Assembly (NCBI GenBank): GCA_035222895.1
Contig: JAVYIG010000595.1
Span: 309,501-373,500, forward strand
Direction: 5' to 3'
DNA from: Strongylocentrotus droebachiensis
Lineage: Eukaryota > Echinodermata > Echinoidea > Camarodonta > Strongylocentrotidae
Length of the DNA stretch: 64,000 nt
Of the stretch, positions 1 through 10,889 are shown piece after piece. The notes below the pieces were generated by a model. That model worked only from the letters and a program-made list of their open reading frames with translations. It had not been told where the DNA came from and searched no databases. The number at the start of each line of letters is the position of its first letter. The first letter of the stretch is position 1. A program made the position numbers and the translations under genes.

Positions 1-650
1 CTATGCATTCGTCGTCATTCGCTGTGTGCGTCGGGATTTTTTGAGCATGCTCAAAAGTGTGCGCGGAGCTCGACGCATGAATGTACACGCCAAAGGCACG
101 CCAGACGTGCGTTGAGCGCGCTAGACCAGCGCCAGACATACGCGGAGCAGACGCCCTGTATACGCACAGCGCGCTAGCTACACGCTGTGCATTTTGTGTC
201 AGCTCGCTAGCTTTTCCAAAATCATGACAAAAGTTAGGCACACGGCCTTTTCCGATTTCCAATGCGCTGGCCGTGCGTCGTAGAACGCGGTGCATGCGTG
301 GACCATTCGTCCAGCGCGCTAGCAACACACTGTGCATTCGTGGAAGTTGTTATCATGTGCGCTCTGGGTACGGTCTGTATGCGCACTGTATGCGCCCTGT
401 ATGCGCTCAGCGCGCTAGCAACACGCTATGCATTTGGTGTCAGCTCGCTGTAGCTACGACAAAAGTTGGGCGCACGACAACGCACTGGCCAAAATTGCAA
501 ATTTCCAATGCGCTGGCCGTGCGTTCCCCATGCGTCCCCTCTGTGTGACCGGGCCTTTACGAAAATCTTTGATGTTTCAAACTTTGTTTGTACGTCACTC
601 GGCTTACCGATCGGCAACCGATCGGCAACTGCCCTAGAACGGACCTGGAA
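1..650. repeat. degenerate GC-rich direct repeat, ~240-bp period
   Basis: Several motifs recur in the same order: CAGCGCGCTAGC followed by ACACGCT near 167, 312 and 408; GACAAAAGTT near 227 and 458; and CCAATGCGCTGGCCGTGCGT near 258 and 506. This indicates a unit of about 240 bp present roughly twice, with one extra partial unit. The base composition is much richer in GC and CpG than the neighbouring DNA. The short reading frames in it follow the repeat and resemble no protein I know. Confidence 0.6.
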
Positions 651-703
651 CTGATCGCCCACTATAAAATATTTGCAAATTGGTTGGCGATGTTTGTTAT
701 TTT

Positions 704-842
704 GGGACTTTTAGATTCTGCACGACGGGAACGCGGACTGCCCTTTTAAGGCAATGTGACGTCACTGCCAGTGCCTTAAAAGGACGTTACATTACCTTAA
801 ATGGGCTGTCCACGTTCTCGTCGTGCAGAATCTAAAAGTCCC
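704..842. mobile_element. 139-bp foldback MITE (family 1, copy 1)
   Basis: Nearly the whole element is an inverted repeat. It starts GGGACTTTTAGATTCTGCAC and ends with the reverse complement, TGCAGAATCTAAAAGTCCC. The centre holds a GTGCCTTAAAAGGACGT-type inner stem. A second member of the family with the same ends and centre lies at 61,340-61,480. The elements have no coding capacity, which is typical of non-autonomous DNA transposons. The bases flanking copy 2 suggest a TA target site; copy 1 shows only TT. Confidence 0.85.
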
Positions 843-957
843 TTTTGTCGGATATCGGCAACCGAAGGCGAGAGAGAGAGAGGGGGGTGGGGGGATAAAA
901 CTTTTGTATCAGCGTATTGTGCCTTAACATCGTTCAAGTAAAAGAGCATACGTAGAA

Positions 958-2620
958 CCATGGACCTATTACGGATGGACATTCATCGGTTTCTTAACGA
1001 ATTCATTGTGATTGTCTCCATCAATGTCGTCTCAATAACATTCCGCTCATGTTTCTTCACTTTGATCTCATCATGGTCACCGCCAAAAAGCCGGGACAGA
1101 ATCAAGATTGTGATTTTACACATGTTAATCTACATGCGCAGAAGATAATTACTTGCCTAAATCATGGAAAATCGATGTGCAGTTCTGGCTTATAATCGTT
1201 GTACTGTACATGTATTTTATTTTGAGAAACATGTTGATATTACCAGATAGAGGTTTTTGGGGGATTTTGGAGTTGTGATTTAAAATCCCGTTTCCCCCTA
1301 TTTCCTCATAATATTTACAGAGTTACAACGCACAGGGCTTATAAAGATCATGGCTTTCTAATTATTTTATAAGATCATGGGTGTGTGCGAAAGTTTGCGA
1401 ATCAGTAATAATACATTTAATATCACCCAAATCGTCTGCTTTTCAACTTTGCTGCCCCCGATTGGGGATGTTTTTATTTAAGACACACTCTTACAGAGCA
1501 CACCATCCAAACAAAACCCAAGAGAGGGAAACTGCTCCTTTGTCAATGACCGAAAATGCTTACGCAGTCGTTATCGTTGAAACAGCTGAATGTTCTCTTT
1601 AAAGTAGATATTCATTGATTTTAAAAACTAACTTTATTTTCATTATTGCAAAGTTGAAACTTTGATTCGACAAGGTTATCAAAATTCAATGCTTGGACAC
1701 ATTCGAAGTAATGATTATCATTAATTACAAAACGCTTAAATACAGCCCCGGCATAGCATCTGAAGAGCTCTCCGAACGCTGCTGAGATGTGTGAGATCAC
1801 AGTATGGACACGATTTGCACAAGCAGACGATGTCCCATGACATCTCACACATTTCCAGTGCCTGTGTTTTCATCTTTTCTTGAGTTCTTTCTCTTTCTTC
1901 ACTACCGTCAGGCTAAATGTATAATCTATAGCCTCACTCTAAACCCCGCACATGGTTTTGTTTTGATGATAAATTCAGCGATACAAAAATAAAGGAATCT
2001 TTCGCTTGTAAACAAAATAAGACGCCATTGTATATTCAGCTGCACACACCGCGTTATGTTCGGCGGTTCAAGAGGGAACAAAATGCTGTCCTCAATATCA
2101 TTCCGGGGTGTTTTCAATTTGAAAATCTGGTTTCTTTGATTGTTAATTAACCCCTATCCTGTGTATTTACAAGCAAAAGAATTTAGTTATCAGAACCGGG
2201 TCATATCCCCTTTTGAATGTTTTGACATGCCATTACATTTATATGCACTAAACTCATTATAATTTGACTAATAATAGCTTTGCAATTATGTTCATTCTTT
2301 ATGGGATGTCGTCTGCTTGGGCAGTATTGGTCCATATAGTGACGTCATTAAAACATCGTTATTTTTCCGGCGAATCTCTCGTATATCCCAGCTGCTATGG
2401 AGGTGGTTGTATTTGTATTTGTATAAATCACCCGATATGTAGTTGACCTAAAACTGGTACGATGGCCATCTGTTAGCTTACCAGTTTCTAGTGATACATT
2501 AGTTGACATATTTGTGATTTTCTTTGAATTTCACCTTTAAGATGCACATAATCAGAAGGCGGGGACTATCATAGGATCAAAGAAAGAATCACGTTGAATG
2601 TCCATCCGTAATAGGTCCAT
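958..2620. mobile_element. 1,663-bp non-autonomous DNA transposon with TIRs and 5-bp TSD
   Basis: The left end starts CCATGGACCTATTACGGATG and the right end is its exact reverse complement. The terminal inverted repeat is about 27-28 bp. The pentamer TAGAA directly abuts both ends (953-957 and 2621-2625), as expected for a target-site duplication. The interior is AT-rich with only short, unconvincing frames and no transposase motif, so it depends on an enzyme encoded elsewhere. The first 244 bp recur at 63,757-64,000. I cannot assign the superfamily from the ends alone. Confidence 0.8.
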
Positions 2621-2879
2621 GGTAGAACGAACTGTAATTTACTCGTTCTTAACACTAGTAGGTGAGAAACTGACGTTAATGTCTTTACACTTAACACGAA
2701 GGGTGATTTTGACATGTTTTTATAAACACAGTTTTAGTGCTTTAGTATTTATAACCATTTCAGGGGCCACTTAAGTGTAGATTATTTAAAAAAAATAAAC
2801 ACGATTTTATTTTCAACCAAATGTGAATTGTACAGATGCGTTTACAAGCAACTTTTAATGCTAGAGGCCTCTGGATGAT

Positions 2880-3590
2880 TTACTGATTACAAAATGCTAT
2901 TCACAACAACCCCGATCCACCAACAAAATAAGTTCTCCTCGTTTACCCGTCGTTACAAAACTCGATAATTTTCAGTACTCTTTTCTTTATTTTGCTTCCA
3001 TTCATTGAAACGTTGATTATAACCTTCCATGACCTAGTATGAATACACGTATGAATAAAGAGTGGCCTACTTGTAAAACTGACTAAACACTGTCTTGTAT
3101 ACAAACATTCCAAGGCTCCGACTCGCAGGCCTAGGTTTAAAACCAGCTCGCTGATCTCACATTCACATTCATATTGTCCGAACCTCGCGAGTCTTTTTAT
3201 TCTATTATATCCCAAGTTGGCCATTCAATATTCAAATTTGCATCTTCTTTTTCATCTTTATATAACAAATTGAAATCCAACTACCACGTACATCTGTGAA
3301 TCTTGATGTGTATCCCCTCTTTCTTTTTTTCTTCTTTTTTCTGTCTTTTTCCCCTTTTACCAATATTTTTCCTCCATATTTGTATTATTATGTATCCTTT
3401 GCTTTCCTCCTGTTTGATGTTTTTGATTAGTTACCGCCATTTTACTTTATTCTACATATATTCTTTTGTCATGTGTAAATTTGCTATGTTTGTTTGTTAT
3501 ATGTTTGTAAAAATGCAAAAGAAAAAGAAAATCAAACATAAATAAATAAATAAAATAAAATAAATCAAATATATCAGGGAGTTCCAACTC
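2880..3590 (+). other. copy-A-specific insert with LINE-like 3' tail
   Basis: This stretch interrupts the alignment of copy A to copy B. Its right part (about 3,290-3,572) is pyrimidine-rich, then ends in an A-rich tail with AAATAAATAAATAAAATAAA. That looks like the 3' untranslated end of a non-LTR retrotransposon, but no reverse transcriptase remains. A short hairpin (CAGGGAGTTCCAACTCCCTG) follows the tail. I see no gene here. Confidence 0.4.
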
Positions 3591-4467
3591 CCTGGTTTGT
3601 CACGCTTTGTCAAATATCATTCTCCACTTTATGTCGCCGGAGCAACAAATATTGTAGTGCTGATCAAATTAGTCCATAACTCCCAGTGGGGTAACCTTAC
3701 CAAGGTTTAGGGCGGGTGGAGAGGAATTAATCCAATGGTAATCTATACCATCATTTCTTTTTCTTGCCAAATTATATTACCCATATTGTTTGTACTGTAT
3801 TTGTGCAATGAGGTAGTTTTGCTTCATTTCGTTATAATTGACATTTTTTTTGAGAGAATCTTTTCTGTATGATACATGCATTATCTATGTATTCATCTCT
3901 ATTCTCTGCGTTAATTGATATTCCAAATTCTTAATTCAATTCACGATCCAAAACCGGTATAATTTTCTTGCTTCGTTGGGTTTCGTTCATTATAAATATG
4001 TGCCTCCAATGTCACCTCTAAGTTTGAAGTTTGTATAGTGAGGCCGCATCCTGACTTAGCAAAAAGACTCTGATGAAGTAGCTTAACTTCAATTTCGAGT
4101 TACACGCATTTTCATGATTATGTCAGTTATCATTTTCGTTTTGGAGTTGAAATGTGTCACGGGCTCTATTGCTGTTTTCTCCAAGTGCAGAAAATTATAG
4201 TTAAAAAGATAACGCTTAAATGCAATTCCATAAACTCTTTTCAGTCATTTAGTTATATCAAAGAAGAAATTTCAGTTTTTATACAGTTCAAAGGAAAAAA
4301 CAACATTAATTGGCTAAAAAAAAAAAAAATATTGTTCTAGGTATGTCACGTTGTATCCCAATACTCAAATAGGAAAAAACGATAAATCAATGGGGGACAC
4401 AATACCCTATCAAATTACGACATCATTAACCGTGATGAATTTTGTTTATGTTTGTTTTTTTCTTCAG
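3591..4467 (+). other. intron upstream of the 98-nt ankyrin-gene exon, copy A
   Basis: This is AT-rich non-coding DNA that aligns with 33,600-34,416 in copy B. It ends in a polypyrimidine tract and AG directly before the exon at 4,468. Conservation between copies is moderate and interrupted by small insertions and deletions. No further exon common to both copies was recognised. Confidence 0.6.
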
Positions 4468-4565
4468 CAAACTGAGACGGCGTGCGAGTATGACCAACAA
4501 CATGAACATGGGCAGAGTCTCACTCAAGACGCTGATTGTGACGAAGGAATTCAGGATCAGAAACC
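4468..4565 (+). CDS. ankyrin/Ig gene A, upstream coding exon (98 nt)
   Basis: This internal exon has a T-rich acceptor ending TTCTTCAG at 4,467 and a GTAAGT donor at 4,566. It encodes a short acidic, Gln-rich peptide (QTETACEYDQQHEHGQSL...DEGIQDQK) with no known domain. It enters in phase 0 and ends with two bases of a Pro codon completed by the G at 6,898. Copy B has an exon of exactly the same length and phase at 34,417-34,514, with the peptide end DADGDVGIQDQGP against DADCDEGIQDQKP here. The true start codon must lie in an exon upstream, probably left of the window if the gene is laid out like copy B. Confidence 0.8.
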
Positions 4566-5227
4566 GTAAGTTTGTTTGTTATCAATCATCATCAAATGAA
4601 GCATAGGCCTTAATTGTGACATATTGGTCGTTATAAATGTTATTCGGGTTTTAATATTGCACTAGCGTAAGACATACCGCTTGTGTATCTATCAGCGAAA
4701 AAAATGCAAAAAGGTTAAAGCGAGGTTAAAGTGTTTTAATTAGATCGTTGGGCAGTTTCTTGAGATGATAAATATGACAACTATAAATAAGTAGAGAAGA
4801 GTGCTCAGCAAAATATAGAGAAGGAGAAGGAGGAGGGGAGAGAGAGAGATAGAGAGAAAGAGAGAGGAAATGGGATGCCAAATCGGTTAACTTTTATTTT
4901 ATAAATATAAAACACAACGCATAACGTGGTCATTACTGATGTTTTTCTGGTTAGACATTTTATTTCAACTCAATGGACATCAGGAATGAAGAAAAAAAAT
5001 ATTTTCAACTATTATCTGTAATCATTCATCGTACTTGGATAATCATTGAAAAATGTCATGTCACATGTTTCCAGCATAAAGTTAATTTTCAGCACAACAG
5101 TCGATTTCTCGTTTCAGTACCAAGCCCTTTATATTCCGCCTTTTATTCTGCCTTCCTCTTGGATGAAAGTCGGTATTGTCAATTTGTCAGGGGCGTCTCT
5201 AAAGGGGAGGTGTGGGGATGCGGCAAG

Positions 5228-5243
5228 CCCCCCCCCCCCCCCC
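5228..5243 (+). repeat. poly-C run (16 C)
   Basis: An uninterrupted run of C lies directly upstream of a long polypurine tract. Similar runs occur at 24,794, 25,902, 35,521, 41,053, 54,020 and 61,236. Confidence 0.95.
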
Positions 5244-5275
5244 AACCTGTCAGGATATTGTCGGTAAAAAATTGC

Positions 5276-5530
5276 CCTGCGTCGGGAAAAAAGAGAAAAG
5301 GGGGAGGGAAAAAAGAGAAGAAAGAGAAGAAAAGAAAAGAAAGAAATGAAAAGAATGGAAAGGAAGGAAAGAAATGAAAAGAAAGGAAAGAGGAGAGAAG
5401 AAAGAAAGAGAAAAAAGAAAAAAAAGGAGGAGAGGAAAGAAAGAAAAAGAAAGAAAATAAATAAAAGGAGAAAAGGAAAAAAGAGAAGAAAAGAGAGAAA
5501 AAGGAAAGATAGAAGAGAGAGGGGGTAGGA
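5276..5530 (+). repeat. polypurine (GA/GAAA) tract
   Basis: About 250 bases are almost purely A and G on the plus strand, mainly GAAAAG and AAAGAAAG units. Both strands give long low-complexity frames (Lys/Arg/Glu-rich one way, Phe/Ser-rich the other) that should not be read as genes. Confidence 0.95.
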
Positions 5531-5799
5531 GCCTGAGACAGGAGGGGTGGGAGTAAAAGATACAGGGGGTGGTTAGGTGGAGTCGTCTCGTGGAGGGAGC
5601 AAAAAAGGTTCTCATAAATATGTTGCTATGTCGGGTCAGCTGTGTCGGTATTCTTGCTCGATCCTCGTGTACTATATCAATGCAGAAGTTTGAAATCGGT
5701 TAGATGTATAATGTCGGTCGGCCGACAATTTTTTTTTCCTACGAACTGTGACTTTTTTTATCCGCTGTGACGACTACAAGAGAGACTGCAACAATAATA

Positions 5800-6340
5800 T
5801 TTTTATTTTCTCGAAGTTTCACTTTTCTCTAATATCAGAGGTTTAACATTTTGGGGGAAACTAAATTCAACTAAGGATTAAGAGTCAAAAACACAACAAC
5901 AAATAGTGGTTTTCTCTAATATTTTAACGAAACGCCAAAGTGGGGGAGGAAAACTTCATTCAGACAGCGATTAAGAGTCGAGAACGGTACAACGAATCGT
6001 CTTTTTTCCCTAATAATAAAGGAGACGTCTAAGCTTCCGCGCTTCGCGCGAGAGGGGGAGACTAAATTCAAACAATTAGGGCTGATCAAGAGTCGAAAAC
6101 GGTACAACGAATCGTCTTCTTCCTCTAATAATTTTATGAAACGTCAAAGCTTCCGCGCAGGAAATGAATTCAGATAAGGAATAAGAGTCGATAACGGTAC
6201 AACGAATCGTCTTCTTTCTCTAATAATTTAAAGAAACGTCTCAGGTAGGGTGGAAAATTGAATTAAGATCAGGATAAAGAAAATACAACGAGTAGTCTAC
6301 TTTCTCTCATAATTTAAGGAAATGTCAATGCTTCTGCGCC
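5800..6340 (+). repeat. intronic minisatellite, ~100-bp unit, about 5 copies
   Basis: The sentence AAGAGTCGAAAACGGTACAA, CGAATCGTCTTCTTTCTCTA, ATAATTTAATGAAACGTC recurs with small changes at about 5,880, 5,970, 6,070, 6,180 and 6,270. Some units carry a GCTTCCGCGC insert. The array is absent from the matching intron of copy B, so it arose, or was lost, after the duplication. Confidence 0.85.
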
Positions 6341-6897
6341 AGTTCTCTATTTAACGCAATTATCCGCTCAGTTGAAAGCTTGTTTACGAAACCTCTATAA
6401 TTAACCGTTTGATTTCATAACTCACGAAGCGTTAAGGTTTTTTAAAAAATGCTTTAAATTTATTATGTTTTCCTTACGCCTTTTGCTAATGATAAAAACG
6501 AATACGCCTCTATTTTACCGTTTTTAAATATTACGTTTTATTAACAAATCTTACACTGTCCCTCACGAATCGATACCGACAGATTTCATTGATTTGGTTT
6601 CAATTTCATTTGAAAAGAAATTAACCACGGGGACTTAAACTATGGTTTAATCAGGCAGATAAATAAATAATTAATGAGGTGTCAATACGCGGTAATATTG
6701 ATATGTTTGATATTTCATGTTCATGATACAAACAAAACCAGTTTTCATTTTGTTTTTCATTTCAGTATCTTTCTTTTAGAATAGAATACGAACAAGTAAA
6801 CATGAAATAACATGATGGGTTTTTACAAGTTTAAAAGCTAACTTTTCTATAATATCATTTCGAGTACAACAATACAAAAATATGCGTTTTGTTATAG

Positions 6898-9628
6898 GGC
6901 CAAAGGAGCAGGTTTACCGCTCATCACATCACTGCAAAACATGCCATCACAACATACATCTGGTGCTTTAAATACTGGACACAATGAAGCAAAGAGAGAG
7001 CATACAGATGGAGGAGATAGAGTACTGTCTAATACGCCTAGATTACTTCGACCTGATGCAGATATAGAGGACCAAAAGAAAAAGCTGTCACACGGCCCTC
7101 TTGGAAATTTGAATACCAACCCATATAAGGAGGGATACACCCCGCTCTACAAGGCAGCTTTAAAAGGTCATCTCGAAGGTGTTGATGATCTCATTGCACG
7201 GGGAGCAAACGTAAATAAACCAAGTAAGGATAGACTCCGTCCTCTTCATGCAGCGGCTCAAGAAGGACATGCACACATCGTTGACTTCCTCATCATGCCG
7301 GGAGCGGACGTGAATGTCGGATGTGAACGGGGTAGGACACCTCTTCATACAGCGGCTGCAAAACATGACAAAGGGATGATTCCTCTCCATGGTGCAGCTA
7401 TTCCAGATGACTTGAAAGTAATGGAATATCTGATGCACATAGGATCTTATCTTAGAAAGGAAGATGCCAAGGATTCGACACCACTCAATGCTGCCGTGCA
7501 AAATGGCCATATAGAAGCTCTCAAATATCTCATAACTGAAGGGGCGAAGAAGAACATATATGATGGAATGACCCCTCTCTATGCCGCAGCAGAATTGGGT
7601 AATTTGGATGTCGTCAAATACCTCATTTCAAAAGGAGCTGAGGTGAACGAAGAAGATAAAAGGGAAAGGATTCCTCTCCACGGTGCAGCTACTCGAGGCC
7701 ACATAGAGGTCATGGATTATCTCATTCAGCAAGGGTCTGATGTCAACAAGAAAAATAACCTTGAGTGGACGCCATTCAATGCTGCTGTTCAATATGGCCA
7801 TCTAGAAGCAGTCAAAGTTCTCATGGCTAAGGGAGCGAAGCAGAACAGATTTTCCGGTATGACCCCACTCTTTGCCGCAGCACAATTCGGTCATTTAGAT
7901 ATCGTCAAATACTTCATATTTAATGGCGCTGATGTGAACGAAGAAGATAAAAGGGAAAGGATTCCTCTCCACGGTGCAGCTACTCGAGGCCACATAGAGG
8001 TCATGGATTATCTCATTCAGCAAGGGTCTGATGTCAACAAGAAAAATAACCTTGAGTGGACGCCATTCAATGCTGCTGTTCAATATGGCCATCTAGAAGC
8101 AGTCAAAGTTCTCATGGCTAAGGGAGCGAAGCAGAACAGATTTTCCGGTATGACCCCACTCTTTGCCGCAGCACAATTCGGTCATTTAGATATCGTCAAA
8201 TACTTCATATTTAATGGCGCTGATGTGAAAGATGAAGATGGCAAAGGGATGATTCCTCTCCATGGTGCAGCTATTCGAGGTCATTTCAAAGTCATGGAAT
8301 ATCTTATTCAGCAAGGATCCGACGTGAACAAGTGTGATGCCATAGGTTCGACACCACTCAATGCTGCTGTTCAAAATGGCCATCTAGAAGCTCTGAAATA
8401 TCTCATGGCTAAAGGAGCGAAGCAGAACATATATTCCGGTATGACCCCACTCTTTGCCGCAACACAATCTGGTCATTTGGATATCGTCAAATTCTTCATA
8501 TCCAATGGTGCTGATGTGGATGAAGAAGATGAAGACGGCATGATTCCTCTCCACGTTGCAGCTGCTCGAGGCCACATAGAGGTTATGGAATATCTCATTC
8601 AGCAAGGATCTGATGTTAACAAGGGTGATGCCAAGGGTTGGACACCATTCAATGCTGCCGTTCAATATGGCCATTTGGATGCCGTCAAACTTCTCATGGC
8701 GAAAGGAGCTAAGCTTACCAGGTTGTACGGATTGACCCCGCTTTACATCGCAACACAGTATGACCACATGGATGTGGTAAACTTCCTAGTCTTCAATGGA
8801 TATGATGTAAACGAAAGAAGAGATTGCGGCAAGGCCCCTCTTCATGCAGCATGTTACAATGGCAACATGGATATCGTGAAATTACTTGTTCACCACAATG
8901 CTAATGTCAATGAACAAGATCGTGATGGATGGACACCACTAGAAGCCGCTGTACAAGAAGGACACCAAGACATAGTCGATTACCTTACGTTGAATGGAGC
9001 AGACATGAACGTGAGGGACATAGATAATGTGACGTCGCTACAGGCAGCATCGAACACAGCCCATCCACATGCAATAGAAGGCATCTCAACATGTAGACGG
9101 GACCCGAATGAAGAAGAAACAGGAGATCCACGATCCGGAGGCCACCAGAATCTCATCAGCAGAGGAAATTTGACGGTATCTCTGAAGGATGCAGACCCGC
9201 AGTCACGTACAGGAAAGTTAGCTTCTCAGGAAGACAATGCAGATGAGGGGAATGACTGCAATCAAGGTGATATTACGAAGAAAGGAGCTGATGAACTCTC
9301 CTTTGAGAATAATCCCACAAAGATCCCTAATTGTGCAGAAGGTTGCAATAAAGAACGCAATCCTTTTATTCATGCTAAGCTGAAATATCCTTATAAAGGT
9401 GAACAAGATCCAATGCTAAATCAGATGGAGACAATAACGTGCCACGGTACAAGAAAAAGAGACACCACAACAAATGACACAGACTGTTCTTCCCCGCATG
9501 CACCTCAGACATGGCAATACAGCGGATTCGATCCACCCTATCTACAAACCATGGAGACTGACAGTCACCCGTCTGAAGAACCGGAATCCAGATGCCACTC
9601 ACTAATTGGCGAAAACAAGGACATGAGA
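6898..9628 (+). CDS. ankyrin/Ig gene A, main ankyrin-repeat exon
   Basis: This 2,731-nt exon lies between a TTATAG acceptor and a GTGAGT donor, ending in phase 0 after ...NKDMR. It encodes a hydrophilic leader (AKGAGLPLITSLQN, MPSQHTSGALNTGH...), then about 20 ankyrin repeats, then an acidic Ser/Thr-rich tail of about 190 residues (to ESRCHSLIGENKDMR) without a recognised domain. Ankyrin repeats are protein-binding helix-turn-helix modules; no enzymatic motif is present. Repeats follow a three-step cycle: (D/E)GMIPLHGAA...VMEYLIQQGSDVNK, then TPFNAAVQYGHLEAVK, then GMTPLFAAAQFGHLDIVK. The third repeat is broken: RTPLHTAAAKHDKG runs straight into MIPLHGAAI, as if a repeat and a half had been deleted. 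Residues corresponding to repeats 6-8 are duplicated perfectly as 9-11. Without splicing at 9,629 the frame stops four codons later. Copy B has a longer version. Confidence 0.9.
7643..8224 (+). repeat. perfect 291-bp tandem duplication inside the ankyrin exon
   Basis: Positions 7,643-7,933 and 7,934-8,224 are identical by eye over 291 bp (97 codons, three ankyrin repeats beginning VNEEDKRERIPLHGAATRG). Sequence immediately left of the two units differs, so the boundary is sharp. This is a recent in-frame expansion or gene conversion. Confidence 0.92.
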
Positions 9629-10145
9629 GTGAGTGGTTATTAAATGTTTAAGTTTTATCTTAGCAAAACATACATTTGATTGAAAATTTGGATAGAAAAG
9701 TTAATGGCAAATACAGATTTGCTTGAAAACGACTACTATTCAGCCATTTGTGATGTCATCATAGAGAACAAAACAAAGATTCGTAGAAAGCAAAATTAAT
9801 GCCTTTTTGTTCATAGGCCTATGGTAAAGATTCCGTTATATATTATGCTTGCATCACTACATGCATGAGAAAAAGGACTCAAATTTTAAAAATAGAGAAT
9901 GAAAAATTACATACAATACCATTATACACATTGGTCAGTTGTTTCTGTTTTGAGAACAAATAACGTGTTCATCCTATGCATGTATTTTAAAGTTTGTCTT
10001 ACTCGTTGTTTTGTATAATTCCTCCAAGAGTCTCAGTGCTAACCAAAAATAATTGACGCCATTGCGTCTCCTATAAAGCTCATATCCTTTCACCGCACTC
10101 TAATATGACATTTTATATGATGTAATTGATTTTTTTTCTCGTCAG
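9629..10145 (+). other. intron, 517 bp, ankyrin gene A
   Basis: The intron runs from GTGAGT to a T-rich acceptor TTTTTTTCTCGTCAG. It is AT-rich and similar in length and sequence to the 513-bp intron of copy B. If it is retained, the protein ends VSGY and lacks the membrane and Ig parts. Confidence 0.75.
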
Positions 10146-10213
10146 GAATCTCCTTCCCCGATGAAAGATGGAAATGATCTACCAATCAACGGATCTTCAA
10201 GGGAGTTAGACAG
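10146..10213 (+). CDS. ankyrin/Ig gene A, 68-nt linker exon
   Basis: This exon lies between CTCGTCAG and the donor GTACTA. It starts in phase 0 and encodes ESPSPMKDGNDLPINGSSRE-LD plus two bases of a Ser codon. It is hydrophilic and probably disordered. The copy B exon (40,071-40,138) has the same 68-nt length, phase and GNDLPIN core, which supports real splicing. Confidence 0.85.
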
Positions 10214-10789
10214 GTACTAGTCATTTCTGTTTCTTTTATATGAACAAAGCTTATTATTCGTCGAAAGAGCTGTATTTAGTTCATTTACTTCGCTCCACAA
10301 TTACTTGCATGATTAATAACAACAGTTTTCTTCATTTTGGAATATTTTGAATTATTTTGTATTTTCTTCATAATGTATATGAATAATCGTTAACGGGAAA
10401 AATCATTAAGTACGTAAACTGCATGACATCACCTATTAGCAGGATTAGAGCTTATTAGGATATTTTACGTTCCTGGACTTGATCCTTAAGAAGATAGAGA
10501 ACAGTGAAGCAAGGCCTGATGCGGACCCAGGGTACTGTTGGGGTTAATATTTTTAATCTAGGTATTTTTCCCTGGCTATAATTGGGCTTTCTGCGGTGTA
10601 CATGTGTTTGTAAACATTAATTCATAGATTAATATTACATATATATTACATATATGTTGTCTTTTTGTTTTTGTAATGGGCAAGAAATAATATCATTTGA
10701 GTAGACCCTACTAGGGACCCAATTTGATTGGCTTATTTTGGTCTCTCCTTACATCAGCTAACTCTAATTTCTACAATTACATTCAACAG
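10214..10789 (+). other. intron, 576 bp, ankyrin gene A
   Basis: AT-rich intron ending TTCAACAG. It aligns with the 517-bp intron of copy B, sharing a block around 10,480-10,570 (AGAACAGTGAAGCAAG...GGTACTGTTGGGGT). No other feature is seen. Confidence 0.7.
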
Positions 10790-10889
10790 CTTTCCTAAAC
10801 ACCCACCAGCTGTCGTTCACCAAAAGCTGTATGACCGAAACCCAGTCTCCTCCCATGGAACCTGCTCAAACCCAGTTTGGAAAATCGGG
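10790..10889 (+). CDS. ankyrin/Ig gene A, 100-nt linker exon
   Basis: The exon lies between ATTCAACAG and GTAAGA. Its first base completes the Ser codon of the previous exon; it then encodes FPKHPPAVVHQKLYDRNPVS and SHGTCSNPVWKIG, ending in phase 0. The copy B exon (40,656-40,755) has equal length and phase and keeps VVHQKLYDRN. The peptide is Pro-rich and basic, sitting just before the membrane segment, so it is likely a juxtamembrane cytoplasmic linker. Confidence 0.85.

Larger units (their letters stand above)
4566..6897 (+). other. intron, 2,332 bp, ankyrin gene A
   Basis: The intron runs from GTAAGT to TTATAG. It is about 1 kb longer than the same intron in copy B (1,295 bp). The extra length comes from the poly-C and polypurine tracts at 5.2-5.5 kb and the minisatellite at 5.8-6.3 kb. 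A GA-rich stretch also lies at ~4,818-4,868. I see no exon. Confidence 0.7.

Noticed and set aside
1780-1850. Short hairpin GAGATGTGTGAGATC / GACATCTCACACAT
   Set aside because: Short, imperfect and internal to the transposon at 958-2620; no separate feature needed.
5250-5615. 121-codon minus-strand frame and matching plus-strand Lys/Arg-rich frames
   Set aside because: They lie wholly in a polypurine/polypyrimidine tract; composition comes from the simple repeat.
7895-8767. Antisense frames within the ankyrin exons, with recurring peptides such as MAILNSSIEW
   Set aside because: They repeat with the ankyrin unit on the other strand and have no independent support; same for those at 36-38.9 kb.
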